From contig VGEU01000007.1 of assembly GCA_016869145.1 (NCBI GenBank), positions 1 through 62,602 of the forward strand: DNA of 62,602 nt. Direction: 5' to 3'. This document shows, one piece after another, positions 1 through 7,822 of the stretch. The DNA comes from Alphaproteobacteria bacterium. Its GTDB lineage: Bacteria > Pseudomonadota > Alphaproteobacteria > MPNO01 > VGEU01. The notes beneath the pieces are model-generated. The model was given only the letters and a program-made list of their open reading frames with translations. It searched no databases and was not told where the DNA came from. Position 1 is the stretch's first letter, and each line of letters opens with the position of its first letter. The translations under genes were made by a program, and so were the position numbers.

Positions 1-89
1 TCAGACGGCGAGCCGGCAAAAACCATCTATCCCGCCGACCCCGTCGCCAACCCAAAAGCGACGTTCCGATCGACTTCTTCAGCAGCCTG

Positions 90-158
90 CTAGAGCATTC
101 GCCGGCGAAGTGGAATCCGGTTCGCCGTAGAGAACGCGACCATCGAAGAGTCGAGAGC
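90..158. repeat. Intergenic palindromic repeat, REP/RIME-like
   Basis: This stretch resembles a family of short intergenic repeats common in alphaproteobacterial genomes, which typically begin TAGAGCAT, contain AAGTGGAATCCGGTTCGC, and end near TCTAGAGC. Here TAGAGCATT is at 91, the core is at 108-125, and a TCGAGAGC-like end is at about 151-158. A perfect 7-bp inverted repeat (CGGCGAA at 103-109, TTCGCCG at 121-127) gives a hairpin with an 11-base loop. Resemblance is from memory of the family, and no second copy was found by eye. Positions 1-196 hold no supportable gene. Confidence 0.5.
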
Positions 159-196
159 GGCGCGCGGTCGCGCCTGATCGGATGCCGCTCGAATGC

Positions 197-841
197 TCAG
201 CCGCCCGGCGCGAAGATCTCGAGCCGGACCGGCGTGCAGCGATAGCCGTTGGTCGGCGCAATGACGTCCATCGGGCAGTTCGACAGCGCGACGATCACGT
301 CCATCAGCGAGGCGAACTCGATATAGTCGCCGGGCTTCGACACGCCCTGCTCGAGCACCCAGTGCCCCTTGGCGCAGTCGTGGTGGTAGTTCATGAACAG
401 ATCCATCGTGTCCGGCACGTCCTCGGGCAGGATGCCGTAAGGTGCCATCACGCGGCTGATGATCTCGTGGCAGCCATCCTGCGAGGGGTGGCCGTAATAC
501 TCGTAGAGAAGCCGGTTGCACATCCGGTTGTGAACGTCGTGGATGCCCTTCGGCTCCGGCGTCTCCTTGACGATCTTCATCAAGGGCGTGCAGATCGTCG
601 ACAGGAGCGTATCGCCCTCGGTCAGGCGGTCGCGCGGTACGAAGGGCTGGCCCGGCTTCGGCACGTAGCGCGTGCGCGAGTACGACGTGGAGAGCTTCTC
701 GCGCGGGTTCCGCTCGCTGAAGATCGCCATGTCGACGACCTGGAGCCCCTCGAGATCGGTGACGCGGAGGTGCTGGCCGTTCTTCACGATGATCGCGATC
801 CCCATCTTCGGCGCCAGGACCTGATCGAGGATCGTCTTCAT
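197..841 (-). CDS. DUF1989 / urea carboxylase-associated family protein
   Basis: A 214-residue protein of the DUF1989 family, which includes proteins encoded beside urea carboxylase and annotated as urea carboxylase-associated. Family hallmarks visible are the N-terminal block ending in QVVDMAIF (about residues 34-41), a central HDVHNRMCNRLLYEYYG block (about 102-116), and the C-terminal APTNGYRCTPVRLEIF segment. No signal peptide or membrane segment is seen, so it is probably cytosolic. Its start codon overlaps the stop of the upstream hydrolase gene by four bases (ATGA), so the two are translationally coupled. There is no urea carboxylase or allophanate hydrolase nearby, so the substrate is unknown; an amide or carbamate role is only a guess. 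Confidence 0.85.
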   Translation of the reverse strand: MKTILDQVLAPKMGIAIIVKNGQHLRVTDLEGLQVVDMAIFSERNPREKLSTSYSRTRYVPKPGQPFVPRDRLTEGDTLLSTICTPLMKIVKETPEPKGIHDVHNRMCNRLLYEYYGHPSQDGCHEIISRVMAPYGILPEDVPDTMDLFMNYHHDCAKGHWVLEQGVSKPGDYIEFASLMDVIVALSNCPMDVIAPTNGYRCTPVRLEIFAPGG

Positions 842-1701
842 CGGATTCCCATCTGCGCGAAAATCGCGGCGCGCAGTGGGCTCCCGGCTGCGCCGATCGC
901 ACCGACGATGGAGAAGTGCTGCGTCCCCGGCACCTCGAGATAGACGAGCGGGAAGCCCCGGTCGATCCAGGCGCGGCCATAGCTGCGCGACTGGCGGAGG
1001 AACTCGTCCGATTCGTTGGCGCCGACCGCGACGATGAGAGGCCGCCCCCGGTCGGGGAGAAGGCGGATCGGGCTGTTGCGCGTGATGTCGGCCTCGTCGA
1101 GGCGAAGCCAGCCGTTCTGGCTCATGTCACGGAACTGCTCGAGCTCGAACAGGCCGCTGATCGCGCAGCCGCCGGCGATCGCGGTATCGGGGAGGCCGAG
1201 CGGCTCCTTCCAGCCCGGCGCCATCAGCATCGCGACGAGATGCCCGCCGGCCGAATTGCCGCAGACGTGAATGCGGTCGCGGTCGCCGCCGATCTCGGCG
1301 GCGTGATGCCAGACCCAGGCGATCCCGGCGCGCACCGCCGCGACGAGGCGATCGAGCGTCACGCCCGGCGTCAGCGGATATTCGAGCGAGATATAGATCG
1401 CGCCGGCGTCGCAATAGGTGGGCGCGAGAAAGGCGCGGAACTCCTTGTTGCCGCCCTTCCAGTAGCCGCCATGGATGAATACGAGGATCGGCGCGTTTGG
1501 CCGGTCGGCGAGGAAAATGTCCATCGTCTCGCCGGGAAGCGTCCCGTAGGCGACATCGAGCCGCGAACGCCGGTCTCTCCGCACGCCCGCGCTGTCGCGC
1601 TCATAGGCCCGAACGAAGCTGACCGAGTCCGGCTTCTCGCCGTCGGTTTCGTATTGCAGCTCGAGCGCGGCGCGGTCATAGGCGCGGTAGTCCCTGAGCA
1701 T
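838..1701 (-). CDS. Alpha/beta hydrolase, kynurenine formamidase/esterase-like
   Basis: A 287-residue cytosolic alpha/beta hydrolase. The oxyanion-hole motif HGGYW lies at residues 77-81, and the nucleophile elbow GNSAGGH places the catalytic Ser near residue 150. A C-terminal His occurs in the GTQHFS segment. HGGYW plus GNSAGG is the pattern of the kynurenine formamidase / HSL-like esterase group. Formamide or ester hydrolysis is therefore likely, but no other tryptophan-catabolism gene is adjacent. It is the first gene of a two-gene unit with the DUF1989 gene (4-bp overlap). Pairing with an unrelated cytosolic protein of unknown substrate suggests a shared small amide or ester pathway. The exact substrate cannot be named. 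Confidence 0.85.
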   Translation of the reverse strand: MLRDYRAYDRAALELQYETDGEKPDSVSFVRAYERDSAGVRRDRRSRLDVAYGTLPGETMDIFLADRPNAPILVFIHGGYWKGGNKEFRAFLAPTYCDAGAIYISLEYPLTPGVTLDRLVAAVRAGIAWVWHHAAEIGGDRDRIHVCGNSAGGHLVAMLMAPGWKEPLGLPDTAIAGGCAISGLFELEQFRDMSQNGWLRLDEADITRNSPIRLLPDRGRPLIVAVGANESDEFLRQSRSYGRAWIDRGFPLVYLEVPGTQHFSIVGAIGAAGSPLRAAIFAQMGIR

Positions 1702-1797
1702 GGCCGAGATCCCGTTGCGAAGCCGGCTTCGAGCATATCGGCCGGCCGCCGGCCGCGCTACACTCGCCGCGAGCCACGCTCGTCAGGGAGACCCGCC

Positions 1798-2184
1798 ATG
1801 CCGAAGAAGATCCTGGTCCCGAGGGACTCGGCGCCGCCGCTCGCGCCCTATTCGCCGGGCACGCTCGCCGACAACATCGTCTACGTCGCCGGCACGCTCG
1901 CGATGGACAAGGACGGCAAGACCGTCGGCGTCGGCAATGCCGGCGCCCAGACCCGCCACATCCTGGAATCCATCCGGTCGGTGCTGGCCGAAGCCGGCGG
2001 AACGATGGCCGACGTGACGATGGCCAACATCTTTCTTAAGACGTTCGACGACTATGCCGCGATGAACACGGTCTACCGCGAGTTCTTCCCGACCGAGCAT
2101 CCGGCGCGCTGGTGCGTGGCCGCGACGCTGGTGAAGCCCGAGTTCCTGGTCGAGATCGCGGTGACCGCACACGTCCGCCGCTAG
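1798..2184 (+). CDS. RidA family protein (YjgF/YER057c/UK114)
   Basis: A 128-residue RidA-family protein. RidA enzymes hydrolyse reactive enamine/imine intermediates from PLP enzymes; RutC-like members act in pyrimidine or other amide catabolism. The sequence shows the N-terminal APYSPGTLADNIVYVAG block, a central AGGTMADVTMANIF, and the C-terminal ARWCVAATLVKPEFLVEIAVTA block. The usual substrate-gripping Arg is present in the ARWC segment. ATG 1798 was chosen over upstream in-frame codons because the protein then begins where the family begins, and AGGGAG lies 8 bases ahead. It is transcribed away from the preceding hydrolase and converges on the FNR-like regulator gene. Confidence 0.9.
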   Translation: MPKKILVPRDSAPPLAPYSPGTLADNIVYVAGTLAMDKDGKTVGVGNAGAQTRHILESIRSVLAEAGGTMADVTMANIFLKTFDDYAAMNTVYREFFPTEHPARWCVAATLVKPEFLVEIAVTAHVRR

Positions 2185-2200
2185 TGGGTCCGCGCGCGCC

Positions 2201-2983
2201 TCAGTGCGCGCGCGTGGCCCCTTGCGCGATCCAGTTTTCGACGATCTCGGGCGCCAGGTCGGCGACCTCGATCAGCCGGTCGGGATCGAGAATGCGCAGC
2301 CGGCCGAGCTTGAAGTGCAGGACGCCCTCGCGGCGGAGGCTCGCGAGCGTGCGGTTGACGTGGACCGCGGTGAGCCCGAGCGTGTCGGCGATCAGCTCCT
2401 GGGTCAGCGGCAAATCGATCTGATCGCCCGCGGTGTCCGGCCAGTGCATGCGGCGGCGGACATAGAGCTGAAGGAGGAGATGCGCGACGCGCTCGCGCGC
2501 GCTCTGGCGGGTGACGCTCGTCAGATGGTCGTAGGTGAGCGACAGGTTGCGCGACAGCATCCAGGCGACGCGCATGCCGATCTCGGGATGGTCGCGGTTG
2601 AGCCGCTCGATCCCGTCGCGCGCCATGACGCAGAGGTTGAGATCGGTCAGGGCCTGCGCACCATAGGTGATGGCAGCGCCCGCGCCGGGGTGGAACCCGA
2701 TGAAATCGCCGGGCAGGGCGTAATGCAGGATCTGGCGGCCGCCGTCGGGACGGAGCGCGTAGAGATAGGCCCAGCCGTCCGAGATCGTGTAGACCGAGTT
2801 GCAGTTGTCACCGTGCAGAAAGATCGTCTCGCCGGCACGCAGCGCGCGGTCGCCGGTCTTGCACTGCTCGATCCCCGCCATGATTTCGGGCGCGCAGATC
2901 CGACAAAGACCTCCGGCCCGGGCGCCGCAGCGTGCGCATGCATGGCTGAGGCGCGCATTCCCCTCGTGTCGCACCACGCTCAT
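2201..2983 (-). CDS. Crp/Fnr-family regulator with FNR-type Fe-S cysteines
   Basis: A 260-residue transcription factor with an N-terminal cyclic-nucleotide-binding fold and a C-terminal winged helix. The N-terminus carries C16-x2-C19-x7-C27 plus C30 and C41. An internal Cys at residue 118, in the context QALTDLNLC, sits where E. coli FNR has its fourth cluster ligand, Cys122. That is the cysteine layout of FnrN/FnrL oxygen sensors, which hold a 4Fe-4S cluster. The recognition helix reads GLTAVHVNRTL rather than the FNR-type E-x-x-S-R, so its DNA target may not be the classic TTGAT-N4-ATCAA box. It lies about 1.1 kb from the cco locus, a typical FNR/FixK target, but on the opposite strand. Direct control is inferred only. 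Confidence 0.88.
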   Translation of the reverse strand: MSVVRHEGNARLSHACARCGARAGGLCRICAPEIMAGIEQCKTGDRALRAGETIFLHGDNCNSVYTISDGWAYLYALRPDGGRQILHYALPGDFIGFHPGAGAAITYGAQALTDLNLCVMARDGIERLNRDHPEIGMRVAWMLSRNLSLTYDHLTSVTRQSARERVAHLLLQLYVRRRMHWPDTAGDQIDLPLTQELIADTLGLTAVHVNRTLASLRREGVLHFKLGRLRILDPDRLIEVADLAPEIVENWIAQGATRAH

Positions 2984-3098
2984 CGGCGCTCCCCCACTGA
3001 TCCATCCTCGCGCCGCCGTTCCGGTTCTTCGCGCGATCCATTCCGCTCGACATTGGGATGCCGATCCGGAGGCGCAAGGGGTGGCGCGGCACTTCGCC

Positions 3099-3857
3099 TC
3101 ACATCGCCTTGGCGATCAGATTGAGGCCGACGACGAGGAGGAACGCGAACACGATCTGGCGGAAGCGCTCCTGCGACAGTATCGCGCTCAGCAATTGGCC
3201 GATCCGCATGCCGGCGAGCGCCGGCAGCAGGAGAAGCGCCGACGCGAGCGCGACGGGCGCGTTGAAGCCGCCGTGGCTGATCAAGGCGAGGCCTAGGAAC
3301 ACCCCGCTCACCAGGAAGATCAGGCTGATCGCGCGGAGATAGGTGTCCTTGTCCATGCCGAGCGCCTGGAAGAACATCGCCGGCGGCAGGCCGACCGAGC
3401 CGGTCATGCCGGTGATGATGCCGGACACGAAACCGACGACGGGGCCGTAGCGCCGCTCGGCCCGCGGTGCGATGCGGATGCGGACGGCGAACAAGTTGAT
3501 CAGGGAATAAGCCGCGACGATGGCGCCGAGGCCCGCGACGAGGATCAGCGGGTTGACCGCGAAGAGGATCGCGGTGCCGACCCAGACGCCGAGGCTCGCC
3601 GCGAGCGCGATCGGCCAGAAGCGGCGGAGGATCTCGATTGCGCGATTGCCCTGAACGACCTGCCAGATATTGGTGACGATGGCCGGAATCACGACCAGCG
3701 GGATCGCCGTCCGCGGATCGAGGACGGTCACCATGATCGAGATCGAGGTGAGCGGCAGGCCCATGCCGATGATCCCCTTGACGATGCCGGCAAGGAAGAA
3801 CGCGGCGATCGCGGTGACGACGAGGACCGTGTCGAGATCGGCGAGAAATCCGTTCAT
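3099..3857 (-). CDS. TauE/SafE-family membrane exporter
   Basis: A 252-residue polytopic inner-membrane protein of the TauE/SafE (DUF81) family, implicated in export of sulfite, sulfoacetate or other small organic anions. The typical N-terminal repeat is present (VKGIIGMGLPLTSI near residues 27-40, then DPRTAIPLVVIPAIVTN). A second copy of the motif follows in the C-terminal half (GIITGMTGSVGLPPAMFFQALGMDK). Around eight hydrophobic segments can be traced. It starts with ATG on the minus strand, and about 195 bp separate it from the divergent ccoN. No sulfur-metabolism gene is next to it, so the transported anion is unknown. Confidence 0.9.
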   Translation of the reverse strand: MNGFLADLDTVLVVTAIAAFFLAGIVKGIIGMGLPLTSISIMVTVLDPRTAIPLVVIPAIVTNIWQVVQGNRAIEILRRFWPIALAASLGVWVGTAILFAVNPLILVAGLGAIVAAYSLINLFAVRIRIAPRAERRYGPVVGFVSGIITGMTGSVGLPPAMFFQALGMDKDTYLRAISLIFLVSGVFLGLALISHGGFNAPVALASALLLLPALAGMRIGQLLSAILSQERFRQIVFAFLLVVGLNLIAKAM

Positions 3858-4052
3858 CGTTGTGCGGCGGCTTGACGCAGGCAGGATTGCGCGTGGCCGA
3901 ATGTCGCGGCCACGACGATGCGCGCGACATTATGCGCGATTGAGGACTTGCGTGACGACACCCAATCTCCGGGCGAGACGCGGCGCCTCGTCGGCGACCG
4001 TGCGGGGTGCGGGGCTGCAATGGCGGGTCTCGCGACGTGACTGTGGGCGCTG

Positions 4053-5642
4053 GTGCTCGGTAGCGGCGCGCTCCTCGGGCTCGTTCTCGCCGCCGGTGCC
4101 GTCGACGGCGCGTTTCAGGCGCACGCGCTGATCTTCACGACGGCCTGCATCCTCGCCGTGTTCATGCTGGTGAAGGCGGTCTACGACGCCAGGGAGCGCG
4201 GCGAGACCGAGCCGAGCGGCTACAACGACGCGGTCGTCCGCGCCGGCGTGGTCGCGACCACGTTCTGGGGCATCGTCGGGTTCCTGGTCGGCGTCGTCAT
4301 CGCCTTCCAGCTCGCGTTCCCCGCGCTCAACTTCGACCTGCCGTGGACCAATTTCGGCCGGCTGCGGCCCGTCCATACCTCCGCCGTGATCTTCGCCTTT
4401 GGCGGCAACGCGCTGATCGCGACCTCGTTCCATGTCGTCCAGCGCACGTGCCGCACACGGCTCGCCGGCCACTGGGCGCCGTGGTTCGTGTTCTGGGACT
4501 ATCAGATTTTCCTCGTGATGGCGGCGTCCGGCTACCTCCTCGGCGTCACGCAGGGAAAGGAGTATGCCGAGCCCGAGTGGTACGTCGATCTCTGGCTCAC
4601 CCTCGTCTGGGTGGTCTATCTCTTCGTCTTCCTCGCCACCATCTGGCGCCGGCACGAGCCGCACATCTACGTCGCGAACTGGTTCTACATCGCGTTCATC
4701 GTGACGATCGCGATGCTCCACATCGTCAACAATCTCGAGATCCCGGTGTCGTGGACGGGGGCCAAGAGCTATTCGCTCTTCGCCGGCGTCCAGGATGCGT
4801 TGACCCAGTGGTGGTACGGCCACAACGCGGTCGGGTTCTTCCTGACCGCGGGGTTCCTCGGGATGATGTACTACTTCGTGCCCAAGCGCGCGGAACGGCC
4901 GGTCTATTCCTACCGCCTCTCGATCATCCACTTCTGGTCGCTGATCTTTCTCTACATCTGGGCCGGGCCGCACCATCTCCACTACACCGCGCTCCCCGAC
5001 TGGGCGCAGACGCTCGGCATGACGTTCTCCATCATGCTATGGATGCCGTCCTGGGGCGGCATGATCAACGGGCTGATGACGCTTTCGGGCGCGTGGGACA
5101 AGCTCCGCACCGACCCGGTGCTCCGCATGATGATCACCTCGGTCGCCTTCTACGGCATGTCGACCTTCGAGGGGCCGCTGATGTCGGTGAAGGCGGTGAA
5201 CGCGCTCAGCCACTACACCGACTGGACGGTCGGCCACGTGCACTCGGGCGCGCTCGGCTGGGTCGGCTACATCTCGTTCGGCGCGCTCTACCATCTGGTG
5301 CCGGTGCTGTGGAGATGCGAGCGCCTCTACTCGATCCGCCTCGTCGGCTGGCATTTCTGGATCGCGTCGATCGGCATCGTCCTCTACATCACGGCGATGT
5401 GGGTGTCGGGCATCATGCAAGGGCTGATGTGGCGCGCCTATGACGCGCTCGGCTTCCTCGAATACTCGTTCGCGGAAACGGTCGCGGCGATGCATCCCTT
5501 CTATGTCATCCGTGCGCTCGGCGGGATCCTCTACCTCGCGGGTGCGCTCCTGATGGCCTACAATTTGTGGCGGACGGTGCGCGGTGAGGTCCACGAGGAG
5601 CGGCCGATGATATCGGTCGCGCCGATCCGCGCGGCGGCGTGA
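4053..5642 (+). CDS. ccoN: cbb3 cytochrome c oxidase subunit I (CcoN), start region damaged
   Basis: The catalytic subunit of cbb3 oxidase, which reduces O2 at low oxygen tension. The body is intact: twelve or so membrane helices, a haem-ligand segment [10 protein letters not shown] (His about 108), YGHNAVGF (His257, CuB), [14 protein letters not shown] (His307-308, CuB), and [17 protein letters not shown]. The start is odd. The only start codon in frame after the last stop is GTG 4053, with a poor ribosome site. A better-looking ATG at 4020, preceded by a GGGG run, runs six codons into TGA (4038-4040). Reading that TGA as Trp restores a plausible N-terminus MAGLAT(W)LWALVLG. The gene therefore may be inactivated at codon 7 or translated inefficiently from GTG 4053. 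ccoO starts 7 bp downstream. Confidence 0.9.
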   Translation: MLGSGALLGLVLAAGAVDGAFQAHALIFTTACILAVFMLVKAVYDARERGETEPSGYNDAVVRAGVVATTFWGIVGFLVGVVIAFQLAFPALNFDLPWTNFGRLRPVHTSAVIFAFGGNALIATSFHVVQRTCRTRLAGHWAPWFVFWDYQIFLVMAASGYLLGVTQGKEYAEPEWYVDLWLTLVWVVYLFVFLATIWRRHEPHIYVANWFYIAFIVTIAMLHIVNNLEIPVSWTGAKSYSLFAGVQDALTQWWYGHNAVGFFLTAGFLGMMYYFVPKRAERPVYSYRLSIIHFWSLIFLYIWAGPHHLHYTALPDWAQTLGMTFSIMLWMPSWGGMINGLMTLSGAWDKLRTDPVLRMMITSVAFYGMSTFEGPLMSVKAVNALSHYTDWTVGHVHSGALGWVGYISFGALYHLVPVLWRCERLYSIRLVGWHFWIASIGIVLYITAMWVSGIMQGLMWRAYDALGFLEYSFAETVAAMHPFYVIRALGGILYLAGALLMAYNLWRTVRGEVHEERPMISVAPIRAAA

Positions 5643-5649
5643 GGTGGCC

Positions 5650-6375
5650 ATGCCCTCGCACGGTCGCATCGAACGACACTCGACACTCCTCCTCGTCCTC
5701 GTCCTGATCGTCGTGTCGATCGGCGGGCTGGTCGAGATCGTGCCGCTCTTCTATCTCGAGAGCACGATTGAGAAGGTGCGCGGCATGCGCCCCTATTCTC
5801 CGCTCGAACTCGCCGGTCGCAACATCTATATCCGCGAGGGCTGCTACAATTGCCACAGCCAGATGATCCGCTCGCTCCGCGACGAGGTGGAGCGCTATGG
5901 TCATTACAGCCTGGCCGCCGAGAGCATGTACGACCATCCGTTCCAGTGGGGCTCCAAGCGGACCGGTCCCGACCTCGCGCGCGTCGGCGGTCGCTATTCC
6001 GACGAGTGACACGTCGCGCACATGGCCGCGCCGCGAGCGGTCGTGCCCGAGTCGGTGATGCCCGGCTATCCGTTCCTCGCACGCACCGCGCTCCGCTACG
6101 ATCTCATCGGCGATCACCTTCGCGCCGAGCGGGCGGCCGGAGTGCCCTATACCGATGCCATGGTCGCCGAGGCCGTGCGCGATCTCGAGGCCCAGGTGAA
6201 TCCCGATTCGGAGGGCGCCGCGGCGCTGCTCGAGCGCTATCCGAAGGCGCAGGTGCGCGACTTCGACGGCAATCCGGCGATGATCTCCGAGCTCGATGCG
6301 CTGATCGCCTATCTCCAGATGCTGGGGACGCTCGTCGATTTCGCCGCCTACCGCTCGGCCGAGCACCTACAGTGA
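5650..6375 (+). pseudogene. ccoO: ccoO (cbb3 oxidase monohaem c subunit) interrupted by in-frame TGA
   Basis: Subunit II of cbb3 oxidase, a membrane-anchored monohaem cytochrome c. The N-terminal anchor (residues about 11-35), the haem motif C65-Y-N-C68-H69, and the later Met ligand in PESVMPGYPF (about residue 137) are all present in one frame. Codon 120 is TGA (6007-6009), exactly where the family has Trp in the conserved block YSDEW-HVAHM. A single G-to-A change of TGG explains it. Truncation there removes the Met ligand, so the product would be non-functional unless the stop is read through. An ATG at 6022 could restart the C-terminal half, but without the haem motif. It overlaps neither neighbour. 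Together with ccoN and ccoP lesions, this looks like real operon decay. Confidence 0.88.
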
Positions 6376-6379
6376 TGCC

Positions 6380-6529
6380 ATGAGCTACGCCGATCTCGCC
6401 GCCTTCGCCAGGACCTTCGGGCTCGTCTATCTCGTCGCGATGTTGGCAGTCGCCCTGTTCTATGCCCTGCGGCCGCGCAATCGCGGCAAGTTCCGCGACG
6501 CGGCGATGATCCCGCTCAGGAAGGACTGA
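6380..6529 (+). CDS. ccoQ: cbb3 oxidase accessory subunit CcoQ/FixQ
   Basis: A 49-residue protein beginning [15 protein letters not shown], with one membrane helix (about residues 13-30) followed by a short charged tail [16 protein letters not shown]. Small size, one helix, the RPxNRxxF-type cytoplasmic segment, and position between ccoO and ccoP are all diagnostic of CcoQ/FixQ, which stabilises the assembled cbb3 complex. The ATG at 6380 lies 4 bp after the ccoO stop, and the gene ends 2 bp before the GTG of the ccoP remnant. It appears intact, although its partner subunits are broken. Confidence 0.88.
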   Translation: MSYADLAAFARTFGLVYLVAMLAVALFYALRPRNRGKFRDAAMIPLRKD

Positions 6530-6531
6530 TC

Positions 6532-6756
6532 GTGCCGACCAAGGTCGAGAAGGACACGATCACCGGCACGGACACGACCGGCCACGAGTGGGACGGGATC
6601 AAGGAGCTCGACACGCCGCTGCCACGCTGGTGGCTGATCGTCTTCTACGCCACGATCGTGTGGACGATCGGCTACTGGATCGCGATGTCGACGTCCTCGA
6701 TCGCCGTGACGCTGAACGCGCTCCGTCTGCGGGGAGGCATTCTGTGGCGATCCTGA
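6532..6756 (+). pseudogene. ccoP'-'ccoI in-frame deletion fusion
   Basis: A 74-residue ORF starting with GTG. Residues 1-51 are the N-terminus of CcoP, the dihaem subunit of cbb3 oxidase: the hallmark [17 protein letters not shown] block and first membrane helix ending IGYWIA. From about residue 52 the sequence changes abruptly to [17 protein letters not shown]. This is the extreme C-terminus of a copper P1B-type ATPase, matching CcoI/FixI. Both CcoP haem domains and nearly all of CcoI are absent, as are ccoG and ccoH, which usually lie between. The product cannot bind haem. The junction falls near 6680-6690. The tail overlaps ccoS by 13 bp, just as the end of ccoI commonly abuts ccoS. Confidence 0.85.
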
Positions 6757-6872
6757 TGTGGCTGATACCGGCCGCGCTCTTCCTCGGCCTCCTCGGCCTC
6801 GGCGCGTTCCTGTGGTCGCTGCGGTCAGGCCAGTACGAGGACCTCGACGGCGCCGCGGAGCGGGTCCTCTAG
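6744..6872 (+). CDS. ccoS: cbb3-type oxidase assembly protein CcoS
   Basis: A 42-residue single-helix membrane protein with the family signature [17 protein letters not shown] immediately after the helix. CcoS/FixS is required for haem and CuB insertion into CcoN. The GTG start at 6744 follows a strong GGGGAGG (6731-6737) and overlaps the end of the ccoP'-'ccoI remnant. The gene seems intact, but with CcoP, CcoG, CcoH and CcoI missing it probably has no functional complex to mature here. It is the last gene of the cco locus and converges on the DUF2189 gene. Confidence 0.9.
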   Translation: MAILMWLIPAALFLGLLGLGAFLWSLRSGQYEDLDGAAERVL

Positions 6873-6888
6873 GACGACCCGCCGCCCG

Positions 6889-7665
6889 TCAGTGTGCGGC
6901 GTCGCCGTTCACGAGCTCGCGATAAGCGTGCCACGTCGCGTGGCCGACCAGCGGGAAGGTGACGATCAGGCCGACGAACAGGGTCGCGATCCCGACCGCG
7001 GACAAAAGCGCGATCAGCCACGCCCACACCATCATCGTCCAGAAGTTCTCGAGCACCGCGCGCACGCTCACGATGATCGCAGTGATCGCATCGCAATCGC
7101 GCGCCATCAGGAGCGGCACCGATACCGCGCTGATCGCGAAGGCGGTGAGGGCGAGACCGGCGCCGATGATCGTGCCGATAGCGAGGAAGATCAGCCCGTC
7201 ATAGGTGAAGACCAGCATCGTCACGAACGTGGGGAGCGGCGGAAACTCGGTGCCGAAAAAGAGCGCGAACAGGAGCGTCGCGAACCGCACCCAGGCGAGA
7301 AGGAACAGCATCAGGATCAGGCCGAGCCAAGCGAGCTGGGTCGGCGACTTGGTCGCAACGAAAGCGACCTGGAACAGCCCGACCGGGAGCCCCGCCTCGA
7401 CCCGACGGCTCGCCTCGTAGAGCTCGACCGCGAGCATCGGCCCGACGAACATGAAGGCCGCCGCGAGCGGGAGAAAGAGATAAGGCAGGTCGAGATAGAA
7501 CAGGAAGCCGAGGAGCGCGATGGATGCCGCGGCGACGAGGATGCCGTAGGTGAAGCTGATCGACGGGATCCGCATCATGTCGCGCCAGCCGGCGGCGAGC
7601 CAGCGCCATGGCGCATCGGGCTGCATGCAGCGGATCGCGGGAAAGCTCGTAATGGCGGCGGTCAT
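6889..7665 (-). CDS. DUF2189 integral membrane protein
   Basis: A 258-residue polytopic membrane protein matching the DUF2189 family. It has an N-terminal WRWLAAGWRDMMRIPSISFTYG block, about six hydrophobic segments, and a C-terminal FPLVGHATWHAYRELV motif. DUF2189 proteins are often encoded beside cytochrome oxidase clusters in Alphaproteobacteria, and this one ends 16 bp from ccoS. A respiratory or assembly link is inferred from that context only; no cofactor-binding motif is evident. The ATG start gives the family's usual length. About 157 bp separate it from the amidase gene on the same strand. Confidence 0.82.
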   Translation of the reverse strand: MTAAITSFPAIRCMQPDAPWRWLAAGWRDMMRIPSISFTYGILVAAASIALLGFLFYLDLPYLFLPLAAAFMFVGPMLAVELYEASRRVEAGLPVGLFQVAFVATKSPTQLAWLGLILMLFLLAWVRFATLLFALFFGTEFPPLPTFVTMLVFTYDGLIFLAIGTIIGAGLALTAFAISAVSVPLLMARDCDAITAIIVSVRAVLENFWTMMVWAWLIALLSAVGIATLFVGLIVTFPLVGHATWHAYRELVNGDAAH

Positions 7666-7822
7666 CGCTCTCCTCCCTCGGCGCGAACGCGGTCGCGGTC
7701 GGGGAACTCTAGGCCCGTGCGTCGTCCGGCCGCCGCCTCAAAAGAGCACGTGCGACGATGCTGACCGGGGCCTCACTGGGGTCTCACCGGGGCGCCGCCT
7801 CAGCCTTGTCGGCCGGTCCGCG

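Noticed and set aside
3858-4052. FNR/FixK box (TTGAT-N4-ATCAA) in front of ccoN
   Set aside because: Read on both strands; only TTGA-containing fragments occur, without the paired half-site.
6007-6009. Genome-wide recoding of UGA as Trp
   Set aside because: Many intact genes here end in TGA (for example ccoN, ccoQ, hcr subunits, yicC, gmk), and downstream sequence after these is not coding in the same frame, so UGA is a normal stop.
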